64,000 nucleotides of DNA from Acidobacteriota bacterium (GTDB lineage: Bacteria > Acidobacteriota > Terriglobia > Terriglobales > Acidobacteriaceae), in NCBI GenBank assembly GCA_013289795.1, contig JABCZH010000014.1, forward strand, positions 1 through 64,000, read 5' to 3'. The first letter of the stretch is position 1. Each line of letters begins with the position of its first letter. The notes under the pieces were generated by a model. It saw only the letters and a program-made list of their open reading frames with translations. It was not told where the DNA came from and did no database searches. A program made the position numbers and the translations under genes. Shown here one piece after another: positions 6,968-17,209 of this stretch.

Positions 6968-9145
6968 CTAGAAGCTGAGCACGCTGGCGGGATGGCGAAG
7001 CAAGTAGTACTCATTGATAGGGCGGTCATCCTGCAACGCGGGAGTGTGAGGGGACAACGCAATCATCTGTTCGGGCTTGGTCTCCCGGGATAGCAACAGC
7101 TGAAACTGTTTCTCCGCGGTCTTTGCCGGCCCCCACTCCAGCATGTCTGCGACTGCTGCCGGCGGCATGCGGTCGACCAGTTCCGCCGCGCTACGCACAG
7201 GAATTGGCTGATCGCTCGCCAGGAAGTGCCAGCCCTGTCGCCCGTTCCACTGAAAGATTCTGACGTAAGGGAAAGAATTCTGAAGAGCGCGGGCTACCGA
7301 GGCTTTCAACTGGTCGTCGTTGGCGTCGTTGACGCCATCCGGCAGAAATTGTTGCAAGATGCCGCCCGGCCGCAGCCGCTTTCTCGCCACGGCGTAGAAA
7401 TCTTCCGAGTACAGCAGGCTGGAACCCGCGGCCTGCACCGGTGGCGGCGGGTCAATAATGATCACGTCATACTCGTCCGGTGAGCGCTCCAGAAACCGCC
7501 GCCCATCGTCGATGACCACACGCGCCCGTGGTGAGGCCAGAATCTTTCCGCCGTCTCGATGATAGTAGGCGAACAGCTTGGGCACGCTGGGCACAAGATC
7601 AACCGCGGTTGCAGGGATTCCCCACGACATCGCCGAGCGGAACGTCGTGCCCATGCCAAAGCAAATCACCAGTGCGCTGTGCGGCGGCTGGGCCAGCGAC
7701 GCCAGACTGAGATGCGCCATCATCTTGGGAATTGGCACCATGGCGGTGATGTCGACGCCGTTGATTACCAGCTTCTTGCTCATGCCTTCGCCGGTGGCAA
7801 TCACGGTTGCCGTACTGTCGCGCAACACTTCGTGCTGGGGATATCGAGTCGCGAAATCCTGGGTAAAAAACATGATTGTCATCGCCGCGATGGCAGCGCC
7901 GTAAGCTGCGGCCCGGGTCACCAGCCGGGACTTGGCCGCATAGGCGGCGCCAATCGCCATCGCCAGCCACGGCACAGTCAACAGCAGTGTGGACATTCGC
8001 TCTCCCAGGAACGGCAGCAGGAGGAACCCGCTCAGCAACGGTCCGACGATGCAGCCCAGTACGTTAATCCCATAAGCTCTGCCGGCGCGATCGGGGTCTC
8101 CGTCCGACCAGCGATCCACCAGCATTGGGGTCAGGAAGCCCATTACTCCAGCGAACGGCATGACGCCGAGGAACACACGCGTCGAGGAGTCCATCACCAG
8201 CCTGACGTCGGAGGTCACCAGTGAGAGCATTCCCAACGGCACCAGTGCGACCCACGCCAGCTCGATTTCGCCCCGGCCGCGAAGACTCCATTCGCGATAG
8301 ATTCGTGAACCGAGAAAAGTCGCGACCAGATACGCCGCCAAAATGGTGGCAAACGCGTACACCACCGGGCCCACGTAAGGGGTGAATAAGCGGATCCAGA
8401 TCACCTCCATCCCCATGGTGGTCAGCCCGGTAAGGAAAAGCAGGAGCAGCGGCGCTCTGCTCCTACTGAAGCTCGCAGAAGGCGCTATTACGCCCGCCGC
8501 AACGCTGCCATGAACGGTTGTTCCCCTTGCGAACGTCAGCGCAAACGCACTCACCCCTATCGCTGCATTCAGGCAGGCGCCAACCCGCAACGTCGCATGA
8601 AAACCTCCGAGTTCGATCAGCAAAGGCGCGAGGACGGCCCCGGCAATCGCTCCCACAACATTCGCCAAATAGAGAAAGCTAAAGGAACGGCGCGATTCGT
8701 GGCTCGACTCGGTGCGAATGGCAAACATCACAAACGGAATGGTCGCGCCCATGCAAGTGCACCACGGCACCAGTGTCAACGCCAGCCACGTACCAGAAGC
8801 CACATAATATCCAGCCGATGACACCGCCGCTTGCTCCGCCATTCTTTCCAGCAGGCGATGTCCGTATGAAAGCTGCAGAGGTACGGCCAGCGCGGAACAG
8901 CCGATCATCAACTCGGTCAATCCATACAGTTTCAGCGGGTGAATCTTGAGACGCTTCCCGTAGGATTGCACCAGACCGCCCGCAGCCCAGGCACCGAGTC
9001 CCAGCCCTCCCATGAACATCGAGAGTACGAGCGAGGTGAGGGCCGTGGTCACGCCAAACTGCGCCATGGCCAGCCGCAGCCAGACCAACTCATACACAAT
9101 GCCGCACAACCCCGAAATAAAGAAAAAGGTAAAGTACCAGGCCAT
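6968..9145 (-). CDS. Polytopic membrane protein fused to a spermidine-synthase-like domain
   Basis: Of 725 residues, the first 470 or so form many hydrophobic helices (starting MAWYFTFFFISGLCGIVYELVW). The C-terminal part is a class I methyltransferase-like Rossmann domain: CFGMGTTFRSA, then VDLVPSV, VVIDDGRRFL and DVIIIDPPPP. This matches the 'fused MFS/spermidine synthase' family, whose biochemical role is not settled. The canonical aminopropyltransferase acidic residues are not all visible, so polyamine synthesis should not be assumed. The start at 9145 is chosen because AGGATCACC precedes this ATG and it is where the hydrophobic part begins. The gene is divergent from the FG-GAP gene. Confidence 0.78.
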   Translation of the reverse strand: MAWYFTFFFISGLCGIVYELVWLRLAMAQFGVTTALTSLVLSMFMGGLGLGAWAAGGLVQSYGKRLKIHPLKLYGLTELMIGCSALAVPLQLSYGHRLLERMAEQAAVSSAGYYVASGTWLALTLVPWCTCMGATIPFVMFAIRTESSHESRRSFSFLYLANVVGAIAGAVLAPLLIELGGFHATLRVGACLNAAIGVSAFALTFARGTTVHGSVAAGVIAPSASFSRSRAPLLLLFLTGLTTMGMEVIWIRLFTPYVGPVVYAFATILAAYLVATFLGSRIYREWSLRGRGEIELAWVALVPLGMLSLVTSDVRLVMDSSTRVFLGVMPFAGVMGFLTPMLVDRWSDGDPDRAGRAYGINVLGCIVGPLLSGFLLLPFLGERMSTLLLTVPWLAMAIGAAYAAKSRLVTRAAAYGAAIAAMTIMFFTQDFATRYPQHEVLRDSTATVIATGEGMSKKLVINGVDITAMVPIPKMMAHLSLASLAQPPHSALVICFGMGTTFRSAMSWGIPATAVDLVPSVPKLFAYYHRDGGKILASPRARVVIDDGRRFLERSPDEYDVIIIDPPPPVQAAGSSLLYSEDFYAVARKRLRPGGILQQFLPDGVNDANDDQLKASVARALQNSFPYVRIFQWNGRQGWHFLASDQPIPVRSAAELVDRMPPAAVADMLEWGPAKTAEKQFQLLLSRETKPEQMIALSPHTPALQDDRPINEYYLLRHPASVLSF

Positions 9146-9251
9146 GGTGATCCTGCACTGATAGCTTAGGTTGGAACCCAGGTCTCGGCACGTGACCGAG
9201 GTAACGCGCCGCATCTCGCGACCCACGCGGCTTTCGGGAGAAGAACTGCTC

Positions 9252-9280
9252 TTGACGCTTTCGCCCGGCAAGAGGACAAT
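9252..9280 (+). promoter_or_regulatory. Candidate sigma-70-type promoter for the FG-GAP gene
   Basis: TTGACG, a 17-base spacer and GACAAT lie about 75 bases before the ATG at 9354. The same -10 variant and spacing occur in front of imuA, which supports both calls. Confidence 0.5.
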
Positions 9281-9353
9281 TGGCCCTCGGTTGCGGTTTC
9301 CTCAGGGGACTTCAGCCAAGGCAGCCGTCGATCCTCGATTTAAGGGGTTCCCA

Positions 9354-10604
9354 ATGCGAAGACCATTCGTGACTTCGATTCTGATTTTGTGCGCTGCGTT
9401 GACTCTGTCCGATGCCGCCCTCGCTGCTCCCGCCAATTGGCAACAGCTTGCTGAACTGACGCCCACCAACCGCGCAAAGAATGACTGGTTCGGCATCTCC
9501 ATTGCCATGAGCGGCAATACGGTTGTGGTCGGCGACTTCGACGCCAACATCGAGCAATTCGGCACTGTGGACGTGTTTGTGAAACCGGCCAGCGGCTGGA
9601 CGAATATGACGCAGACGGCCACGCTGACCTCGTCCGACAGTGGCGTTGGGTTCGGTACATCGGTTGCCATCAGCGGCGACATCATCGTGGTCGGGGCTGC
9701 CAACACTTCGAACTTTCACGGTCCAGCGGCGACTCCGGGCGCGGCTTATGTCTTCGTCAAGCCCGCTGGTGGCTGGAAGGACATGACGGAAACCGCCAAA
9801 ATCACCGCATCGGATGGCTTGCCCGGAGACGCCTTCGGCAACAGCGTCAGCATCAGCGGAACGACCATCGCGGTAGGAGCATTCTTCGTCAACAATTTCT
9901 CCGGCCGGGTTTACGTTTTTACTTGTACCAGCGGCGCTTGTACTCAGGCCGCCGAACTTACGGCTTCCGATAGTAACGGCATTCTTGACTACCTGGGCTG
10001 CTCGGTCGCGATCAGCGGCAACACCGTAGTGGCAGGTTCCTACGGTCACAACAATTTTCAGGGATCAGCTTACGTTTACGTGGAACCCACGGGCGGCTGG
10101 ACGGACATGACCGAGACCGCCGAACTGAGCACCTTGAACGGCAAAGCCAGTGACAACGTCGGATTCTCTGTTGCCATCGGCGGCGGCACTGTAGTGGCAG
10201 GGGCGCCCGGGGCGTTTACCGCCTATGGAGCGGCCTATGTTTATGTTGAGCCGCCAACTGGCTGGGCCAGCACAGGAAATTTCACCGCCGCTCTGGGAGC
10301 ACCCGATGCGGCGCAGGGCGACAGCTTCAGCCAATCCGTGGGAATCAACGAAGCTGGCAAGGCAATCGTGGCGGGAGCGCCGGGAGCGAATATCGGCGTG
10401 AACCTCGAGCAAGGCGCAGGTTACGCCTATGTTCTTCCCGCTTCTGGATGGAAGAACACGCGGCACGCCTACGCCGAGGTGACCGCATCGGATGGCGCGT
10501 CTGCCGACCTCATGGGTGTGTCGGTCGCCGTCAGTGGAAAAACCATGGTCGCGGGCGCGCCTAAGAGCAGCTCTCCCGGCGCAGCGTACGTGTTCGGACA
10601 ATGA
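9354..10604 (+). CDS. Secreted FG-GAP repeat protein, seven units (predicted beta-propeller)
   Basis: This 416-residue protein has a signal peptide (residues 1-24, ending DAALAAP). Seven repeats of about 50-60 residues follow, each with a core of the type FGxSVAISGxTVVVGA followed by a YVYVEP-like strand. Examples are FGTSVAISG, FGNSVSISG, LGCSVAISG and MGVSVAVSG. Seven such units are what a closed seven-bladed propeller needs. The fold resembles integrin-alpha FG-GAP domains, usually used for binding at the cell surface. AAGGGG precedes the chosen ATG, which is also where the signal peptide begins. No catalytic motif is seen. Confidence 0.82.
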   Translation: MRRPFVTSILILCAALTLSDAALAAPANWQQLAELTPTNRAKNDWFGISIAMSGNTVVVGDFDANIEQFGTVDVFVKPASGWTNMTQTATLTSSDSGVGFGTSVAISGDIIVVGAANTSNFHGPAATPGAAYVFVKPAGGWKDMTETAKITASDGLPGDAFGNSVSISGTTIAVGAFFVNNFSGRVYVFTCTSGACTQAAELTASDSNGILDYLGCSVAISGNTVVAGSYGHNNFQGSAYVYVEPTGGWTDMTETAELSTLNGKASDNVGFSVAIGGGTVVAGAPGAFTAYGAAYVYVEPPTGWASTGNFTAALGAPDAAQGDSFSQSVGINEAGKAIVAGAPGANIGVNLEQGAGYAYVLPASGWKNTRHAYAEVTASDGASADLMGVSVAVSGKTMVAGAPKSSSPGAAYVFGQ

Positions 10605-10633
10605 GAAATTGACGGCGAAGGAACGCAGTCGCT

Positions 10634-13174
10634 CTACTGCGCTCTCAATGCCCTCATCGGCTCGATGGATGCCGCCCGGCGAGCCGGTACCACGGACGCG
10701 ACAAGCGCCGCGAAGCTCAGCACCGCAGTGGTCAGTAGCAGAATACTCGGGTCATAGGGCTTCACTCCAAACAGTTGGGCCGCCATCGCGCGTCCGCCGA
10801 GGATGGTCACGGGAATTCCGATCAGCAGCCCGATTCCGACCTGCAGGAAGGCCCCGCGCAACACCAGTTTCAGTACGTTGATTCGGTCCGCTCCCAACGC
10901 CATACGAATGCCAATTTCACTAGTGCGGCGTTCGACCGAATACGCGGTCACACCATAAAGACCGATCGACGCCAACACCAGCGCCAAGAATCCAAATAGT
11001 GACGTCAGTTTTACGATCATTTCCTGCTGGCTGAAGTTCGCTTCCACCGTCTCCGCGAAACTGGTGAAATCGATGATCGCCAGGTCGGGATTGACCTGCG
11101 CTACTGCCTGTCGCACTTGCGGCTCCAGACCCTGGAGCTGGCCTACGGTTTCCACTTCTATCGAATCGAGATAATGGTTGGCGTCCTCGAATCGATTGTC
11201 CTGCGGCTGGTCATAGTTCATCCTCTGCGCTGCAGGCAGAAAGAACATGGGCGGCACCTTGCGCCTCGGGCCGCGGTACCGCGTGTCCTCCGTTACTCCC
11301 ACGATCTCGAACTTTCCTGAGTACTTCGTATCCAGGTCGCCGAAGTGTTTCCCCAGCGCGCTTTCACCCTTGAAAAACTTGCTCTCGAAGGTACGATTCA
11401 CCATCGCGACCGGACGTGTGGTTTGCGCGTCCTGTTCTGAGATCGCCCGCCCCTCCACGATCTTGGTGCCGATCAGGTCGAAGTATCCATCGCTAACCCG
11501 CACCCAAGAGGCCTCGTTCTCGTTGCTGTCGGGCGGAGGCGGGGCCTGGCCTTCGAGATAGACCGTCTCGCCCCAGTTGTTCCCTTCCATCGGCATGTAG
11601 AGCGAGTAGCTAACCTGCTTGACGCCGGGAACCGCGGCCAGACTTCCGCGGAGTTGCCGGTAGAGCGCCTCAAGCTGGTCCGGCTTGTAGCCTGCCATCT
11701 GCGGATCGACGTGCAAGAGGTAACGATTCGCGGTCTCGAACCCAAAATGCTGATTGTGCATGTTCCGCAGACTCTGCGTCAGCAAACCAGCGGCACACAA
11801 CAACACCAGTGATAGCGCCGCCTGCAACACCACCAGCGATTTCTGTGTCCACGAACCGCCTTGTACCGTGGAACGGTTCGCGCCGCGCAAAGCCTCGGCA
11901 GGATCGGCATTCGCCGTCATCCAGGCCGGAGCAACGCCGAACAATACGCCCGTCAGCAGCGATACCAGAAAAGTAAAACCCAGAACCGGCAACGAAGGCG
12001 AGGCTTGGATCGGCACATAGCTCTTCTGAAATGCCAAGTGCAGAATCAGCCGGGTGCCTCCATAAGCCAGACCCACTCCGGCAACCGCGCCTAGCAGCGC
12101 CAGCAGCGTGCTCTCTGTCAGCACCTGCCGTACTTGCCGCGAACGCGGGGCACCCAAGGCGGCGCGGATCGAGGTTTGTTGCTTGCGGGTAGTCGCCCGC
12201 ACCAGCATGAGGTTCGCCACGTTGGCGCAGGCAATCATCAGGACAAACGCCGAAATCCACATCAACAGGTGCAGGCCGTCCTGATATTCATCCCGCATCT
12301 CGCGCACCCCCGAACCGCCGGGAGCAAAGCGCAAAGTCTGCTTGGGAATCAGGCCGCGCTCTTCCGTCTTGAGTTCGGCTACCGGACTCGACAGCCACTG
12401 TTGCAACTCTAGTTTCATTTGCGCTTCAATGCGTTTCACATCCGCGCCGGGCTGAATCCTTCCCATCAGATCCAGGTAGTTCAAATGGGGCTGGTCCAAA
12501 AGTGCGGTCGAAGTGGTCAGCAAGGGTTCGGCCGTTAGCGGTATCCAGAATGCAGGCGGATTGGTCTCCAATCGGTCGCCGAAGAATCCCGGGGGCGCGA
12601 TTCCCACCACGGTGAAGGATCGTCCGTTGAAAGCAAAAGCAGCGCCCACGATCGAGGGGTCTTGCCCGTACTTTTGGACCCAGGTGCGATAGTTCATTAC
12701 GGCGACAGGGTCGGCGCCCTTGTGGTCATCCTGCGGAGAGAGCACGCGCCCGGCAAAAGCGCTGATACCGAACAGAGAGAAATAGTTTCCGGAGACGTAT
12801 TCCCCAACCATGGACTCGGCCGGGTGGTAGCTTCCGGCGCGCCGCGCCGCAACCAGATTGTGGCCTGCCTGGAACGCGGCCAGTTCCGCAAAGCCCTGTG
12901 TGCCATCGCGAAACGTCTTGTATAGATCGTAGGAGAAAAGCGTCCAGTCTTGCTGCAAGCCGCCGGTGACGCAGCAGTCGTCCACGCCCCCGATGCGGTA
13001 TAAGTCTCCCGGTTTAGCCACCGGCAACGACTTCAGCAACACCGCGTGCACCAGGGTGAAAATGGCCGTGGTAGCGCCGATTCCCAGCGCCAGGGTCAGT
13101 ACTGCTGTAATGGTGAAACCTGAAGCCTGCGAAAACTGCCGCATCGCGTACCGAGCATCCTCCATGAGCTGCAT
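10634..13174 (-). CDS. MacB-like ABC transporter permease (acidobacterial duplicated-permease type)
   Basis: This permease of about 846 residues has two MacB_PCD/FtsX halves. Half one has a TM helix at about residues 20-45 ([20 protein letters not shown]), a large periplasmic domain and FtsX helices near the middle ([18 protein letters not shown]). Half two repeats the plan, ending with helices around [27 protein letters not shown]. The conserved R-x-x-E-x-x-I-R-x-A-L-G coupling motif occurs in both halves. No ATPase lies next to it, as is typical of these orphan acidobacterial permeases. The N-terminal extension found in many relatives is absent. GGGAGAGAAG before the ATG at 13174 supports this start. 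The substrate is unknown. Confidence 0.85.
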   Translation of the reverse strand: MQLMEDARYAMRQFSQASGFTITAVLTLALGIGATTAIFTLVHAVLLKSLPVAKPGDLYRIGGVDDCCVTGGLQQDWTLFSYDLYKTFRDGTQGFAELAAFQAGHNLVAARRAGSYHPAESMVGEYVSGNYFSLFGISAFAGRVLSPQDDHKGADPVAVMNYRTWVQKYGQDPSIVGAAFAFNGRSFTVVGIAPPGFFGDRLETNPPAFWIPLTAEPLLTTSTALLDQPHLNYLDLMGRIQPGADVKRIEAQMKLELQQWLSSPVAELKTEERGLIPKQTLRFAPGGSGVREMRDEYQDGLHLLMWISAFVLMIACANVANLMLVRATTRKQQTSIRAALGAPRSRQVRQVLTESTLLALLGAVAGVGLAYGGTRLILHLAFQKSYVPIQASPSLPVLGFTFLVSLLTGVLFGVAPAWMTANADPAEALRGANRSTVQGGSWTQKSLVVLQAALSLVLLCAAGLLTQSLRNMHNQHFGFETANRYLLHVDPQMAGYKPDQLEALYRQLRGSLAAVPGVKQVSYSLYMPMEGNNWGETVYLEGQAPPPPDSNENEASWVRVSDGYFDLIGTKIVEGRAISEQDAQTTRPVAMVNRTFESKFFKGESALGKHFGDLDTKYSGKFEIVGVTEDTRYRGPRRKVPPMFFLPAAQRMNYDQPQDNRFEDANHYLDSIEVETVGQLQGLEPQVRQAVAQVNPDLAIIDFTSFAETVEANFSQQEMIVKLTSLFGFLALVLASIGLYGVTAYSVERRTSEIGIRMALGADRINVLKLVLRGAFLQVGIGLLIGIPVTILGGRAMAAQLFGVKPYDPSILLLTTAVLSFAALVASVVPARRAASIEPMRALRAQ

Positions 13175-13302
13175 CTCTTCTCTCCCGTAGGACGGAACGC
13201 TGGCAAAAGTATCGTCCTGATTAGGACGCTTGAGACGGGGAAACGTGAGCCGCATGGCAAACTGCGCCAGCTCAACCTCGAGCCTACGTGGACCTGGGTC
13301 TT

Positions 13303-14892
13303 TCAGGCGCCCGAATGAAGGCTATTGTGGGCTTGGTCGGCCTGCAACTCACGTAATTTGAACCGCTGCACTTTCCCCGTGGCAGTCTTGGGAAGCTCGG
13401 AGAGAAAACTTATCCAGCGCGGACGTTTGTAAGCGCCAATGCGCTGCGCCACCCAATCTTGCAGATCGGTCACGAGTGCATCATCAGCCCTGGCGTCAGA
13501 CTTCAGCACTATATAGGCCGCAGGCTTGGTCAGGCCGTTCTCGCCTTGGCGCGCGACTACGGCAGCCTCGCGTACCGCTGGATGGGCAATCAGGGCACTC
13601 TCCACTTCGACAGGACTCAGCCACCGGCCATTGACTTTGAACATGTCGTCGGCGCGGCCTGCATACCAGAAGTAGCCTTCTTCATCTTGCAGGTATTTGT
13701 CTCCGGTACGAAACCACTGCCCTGGAAAAGTCTCTGAGGTCTTTTCCTGCTGATTCCAGTAACCGGCGCAGGTGGAGTCTCCCTTGATCAATAGACTTCC
13801 GATTTCCCCCTGCGGGGTCTCTTCGCCACGTTCGTCCACCAGCTTGGCCTCGTAACCGGGAATGACTTTGCCGCTCGACCCGGCCCGGGCTTCTCCCGGA
13901 CGATTCGAGATCGCCATATGCAGGGTTTCGGTCGAGCCCCAAGCGTCAAGAATCTCCACTCCAAAGCGCTGTTTGAACCGCTCGAATAGAGGCGCAGGAA
14001 GAGCTTCGCCGGCTGAGATGGCGTGGCGCACACTGGAAAGGTCGAACTCGCTTCCCTGCTTGTGTGGATGAACCAGCAATGCCGCGTAATTTGAGGGCAC
14101 GGAGAAAAACAGAGTCGGCCGGTAGCGCTCGATGTCCGCATAGATGCCGGCAGGAGTGGGCCGCTCGCGGGAGAGTATCGACGTAGCTCCGCAGGACAGC
14201 GGGAAATATCCGGTATTGCCCAGGCCATATGCGAAGAACAGTCGTGCCACGCTGTAACAGCGGTCGCGATCGTTCATTCGCAGTATGCCCTTGGCGTACA
14301 GCTCCGAGCACACCGCCATATCGCGGTGCCGATGGATGCAGCCTTTGGGCGGCCCGGTGCTGCCCGAAGAGTAGAGCCAGAAGGCGGCGTCATCTTTGCC
14401 GGTAGGTTGGGCTTCCAAGTCCGGGGATGCGCCGGTCAGAAGTTCGTGAAACGAGAGATGCGGTTGACACCTCTCACCTACCACCACAACCTCACGCAAG
14501 TAATTGAGATTTTCTCGGGAAATCATTCGCAGTTGGGGAAGCAGACCATCGCTGACCACCACCACCCGCGCCTGAGCATCATTGAGAACGTATTCGTACT
14601 CTGGCGCCTTTAGCTGGGTGTTGATAGGAACTGCCACGGCGCCGATCTTAATGGCTCCGAAGAAGCAATATAGGAATTCCGGCCCATCCAGCAGAATGAG
14701 CGCCACCCGTTCCCCCGGACTCACATCGAGTTGGCGCAAGACATTACCAAACCGGTTGATCCGCTCCAGCAGTTGCTGGTAACTGACGCGCTGGTCACCG
14801 CATTCCAGTGCGGTCTTGATGCCTCTTCCTTCGTGGACATTGCGATCCACAAAATGCGCAGCAGCGTTAAAGGCTGTGGGAAGGTCAATCAA
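13303..14892 (-). CDS. Acyl-CoA synthetase, benzoate-CoA-ligase family
   Basis: This 529-residue ANL-superfamily adenylate-forming enzyme activates a carboxylic acid with ATP and CoA. Core motifs are all present: A3 P-loop [12 protein letters not shown]5 [11 protein letters not shown]7/A8 RTGDKY and [15 protein letters not shown], and the catalytic Lys near the C-terminus in [12 protein letters not shown]. The N-terminus ([17 protein letters not shown]) and the [13 protein letters not shown] block resemble benzoate-CoA ligases, pointing to an aromatic or short-chain acid, but the substrate is not proven. The initiation codon appears to be TTG with a weak ribosome binding site. It stands alone between an ABC permease and cytochrome c on the same strand. 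Confidence 0.85.
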   Translation of the reverse strand: MIDLPTAFNAAAHFVDRNVHEGRGIKTALECGDQRVSYQQLLERINRFGNVLRQLDVSPGERVALILLDGPEFLYCFFGAIKIGAVAVPINTQLKAPEYEYVLNDAQARVVVVSDGLLPQLRMISRENLNYLREVVVVGERCQPHLSFHELLTGASPDLEAQPTGKDDAAFWLYSSGSTGPPKGCIHRHRDMAVCSELYAKGILRMNDRDRCYSVARLFFAYGLGNTGYFPLSCGATSILSRERPTPAGIYADIERYRPTLFFSVPSNYAALLVHPHKQGSEFDLSSVRHAISAGEALPAPLFERFKQRFGVEILDAWGSTETLHMAISNRPGEARAGSSGKVIPGYEAKLVDERGEETPQGEIGSLLIKGDSTCAGYWNQQEKTSETFPGQWFRTGDKYLQDEEGYFWYAGRADDMFKVNGRWLSPVEVESALIAHPAVREAAVVARQGENGLTKPAAYIVLKSDARADDALVTDLQDWVAQRIGAYKRPRWISFLSELPKTATGKVQRFKLRELQADQAHNSLHSGA

Positions 14893-14967
14893 GGGTCGCT
14901 ACTCGCAACGGTGCGGGAGTATAGCACGGCATGTCCGACGCTGTGCTGTGACTCGGTAGTGTCTCGC

Positions 14968-15516
14968 CTACTTCGTCGGTACAGCTTTCTCGTCGGTCAC
15001 CATAGGCACGGACAGGTTGTCGTGAACGGACTTCGGGAGCTTGTCGGCGTTGGCCACCAACAAACTCACCTGCCACATTTGTGTTTCCGACAATCTGGGC
15101 CGGAAGCCCGGCATGCCGGTTAGACGAATTCCATTCGCAACTTTCCAATAACTTTCTCCTGGCTCGTCGTCTGTGACACCTTTCCCCTCCAGCAGCTTCG
15201 GAGGACGAGGATACATACCGGCAGCGATCAGGGTCGGCTTCTGTTCTGGAAGTCCGTGACACACCGCACAATGTTCACGATAGATCTGTGCGCCAGCAGC
15301 GAGATTGGCATCGTCGGGCTGAAGCGGAACCGTCTTCGGCATCTCGCGGCCAACGGTTGCGTTCAAAGCCCAGTGCGCGAGCTTCTTTTCAAAAGGCATT
15401 GGGAATGCTGATGTGGCCACGGGCGCCTGGCCCGTAGCGAAGTAGAAGTAGACACCGACCACAATGGCTGCAGCCCCTAAAATCATTCCTAAGACAAGCA
15501 TCAAGAACGCTCTCAT
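14968..15516 (-). CDS. Membrane-anchored monoheme cytochrome c
   Basis: This 182-residue protein has one N-terminal hydrophobic helix (residues 3-26), so it is either membrane-anchored or exported. A class I cytochrome c domain follows. Heme attachment is CAVCH (residues 83-87), and a plausible distal Met lies in LTGMPGF. Its role would be periplasmic electron transfer, and maturation would need a system such as the ccm operon at 29-33 kb. The ATG at 15516 is preferred over an upstream GTG because AAGGAG then sits 10 rather than 3 bases away. It is divergent from the RND efflux operon. Confidence 0.86.
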   Translation of the reverse strand: MRAFLMLVLGMILGAAAIVVGVYFYFATGQAPVATSAFPMPFEKKLAHWALNATVGREMPKTVPLQPDDANLAAGAQIYREHCAVCHGLPEQKPTLIAAGMYPRPPKLLEGKGVTDDEPGESYWKVANGIRLTGMPGFRPRLSETQMWQVSLLVANADKLPKSVHDNLSVPMVTDEKAVPTK

Positions 15517-15809
15517 CAGACACACTCTCCTTAGTTAAGAAACTAACATGGAATGGGAGGAAGGATTTCCTAGCTACCGGGAATCTGGATGACGGTTCAA
15601 CCCACCGATTGCACCGTTTCAGCTTCGCTTAATCTGCGTTTCGGGACTATTGTTCATCTCCTCCGCTGAACCTGCGGGTTCAGTACCTTTGAGGGTCAAC
15701 TCCTTCAAATATGCAGTTACAAGAGACAGAGTCGTGGCAATCGGCAACCCGCTAATCGCGGGGATTGGCCCGAGTTAAAATCACATTCATATTTTGGCTT
15801 GGAGGCTCA

Positions 15810-17204
15810 ATGTTCACCACTGTGTATCGAAGACTTGACGCGCTAACGAGGATCGTGTTGCTGGGCACTCTTCTGGCTGTTCCAGGGTATGGACAGGGTC
15901 AGCCGCAAACCGCGACACTCTCACAAGTCAACGGACAGCTACTAACGCCGGCAGCGACCGCAGATACTGATTTCGGGCGAGCGCCCCTGGTCCTCACTCT
16001 GCAGGATGCTCTGACACGCGCCAAGGCGAATGATCCGCAGTTCCGGGCCGCTCTCACGGAACTGGGGGTGGCTCATCAGGACACAGTGCAAAGTCGCGCA
16101 CAACTCCTGCCCAACGTCACCTACAACATGCAGTTTCTTTACACTCAGGGGAATGGTTCTCTTTCCGGACGCTACATTGCAAACAACGGACTCCACGAGT
16201 ACATCGCGCAGGGGAACGTTCATCAGGCGCTTTCCCCGGGAATGTTGGCCGAATATCGACGGGTCGAGATGACTGAGGCTCTGGCGCGCGCGAAGTCGGA
16301 GATTGCAACCCGGGGGCTGGTCGTCACCGTCGTGCAGGCGTACTACGGATACGTCGTGGCACAACGCAAGTATGCGACTGCACAAAAGGCGGCCTCGGAA
16401 GCCGGCCGCTTTCTCGATATCAGCCATAAGCTGCAGAACGGCGGCGAGGTCGCGCGCTCTGATGTGATCAAGGCCCAGATTCAAAGCCAGCAGCAACAGC
16501 GCGAACTGCAGGATGCACTCTTAGAGATGAATAAGAGCCGTCTCGATCTTGCCGTGCTGCTGTTCCCGAATTTCGAAGAGAATTTTTCGGTTGTAGATGA
16601 CTTACGGTCGCCTGATCCGCTGCCCAGTCTCGTCGAGGTACAAACTGCCGCAACCAGGAACAACCCGGAGCTTCGCGTCGCGCTCGCCTCCCTGCGGCAA
16701 ACCGACCAGGAAAAAAGAGTAGCCTGGACAGCCATGCTGCCTTCGCTGGGCCTGGATTATTTCTATGGCATCGATGCCAATCAGTTCGCCGTGCGCGATC
16801 GAAGTGGGCTCAAGAACCTTGGCTATGCGGCCTCGGCCACCCTGCAACTGCCGATATGGAACTGGGGAGCCGGCTACAGCAAAGTGAAGCAGGCGGATTT
16901 GCGGCGGCAGCAGGCGCACGTGGAGTTGAGCTTCGCACAACGTCGCCTCCTCGCCGATTTACGGTCGTTCTATGATGAAAGCGAGACGGCACGCGCCCAA
17001 CTGGAATCGCTAAGTCAAACTACGGAACTTGCGTCCGACAGTTTGCGTTTGACTACTTTGCGTTACCAGGCGGGCGAAGGCACTGTGCTCGAGGTCGTGG
17101 ATGCCCAAAATACGCTGACGCTGGCCCGCAATGCGTATGATGATGGGCAGGTCCGTTTCCAGGTCGCTCTTGCGAACCTGCAAACCCTGACGGGGAGCTT
17201 CTAA
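15810..17204 (+). CDS. TolC-family outer membrane efflux protein
   Basis: This protein of about 464 residues has a signal peptide (residues 1-28) and two OEP repeats rich in long amphipathic helices. In the first are LTLQDALTRAKANDPQF and YYGYVVAQRKYATAQKA; in the second, QTDQEKRVAWTAMLPSLGLDY and VDAQNTLTLARNAYDDGQVRF. It forms the trimeric outer-membrane duct of a tripartite pump. GGAGG five bases before the ATG decides the start. It is the first gene of a three-gene operon, with five bases to the adaptor gene. Confidence 0.9.
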   Translation: MFTTVYRRLDALTRIVLLGTLLAVPGYGQGQPQTATLSQVNGQLLTPAATADTDFGRAPLVLTLQDALTRAKANDPQFRAALTELGVAHQDTVQSRAQLLPNVTYNMQFLYTQGNGSLSGRYIANNGLHEYIAQGNVHQALSPGMLAEYRRVEMTEALARAKSEIATRGLVVTVVQAYYGYVVAQRKYATAQKAASEAGRFLDISHKLQNGGEVARSDVIKAQIQSQQQQRELQDALLEMNKSRLDLAVLLFPNFEENFSVVDDLRSPDPLPSLVEVQTAATRNNPELRVALASLRQTDQEKRVAWTAMLPSLGLDYFYGIDANQFAVRDRSGLKNLGYAASATLQLPIWNWGAGYSKVKQADLRRQQAHVELSFAQRRLLADLRSFYDESETARAQLESLSQTTELASDSLRLTTLRYQAGEGTVLEVVDAQNTLTLARNAYDDGQVRFQVALANLQTLTGSF

Positions 17205-17209
17205 GAGGA

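Noticed and set aside
10624-10641. Terminator between the FG-GAP gene and the ABC permease
   Set aside because: Only a six-pair stem (CGCAGT/ACTGCG) without a T-run, and it overlaps the permease stop region.
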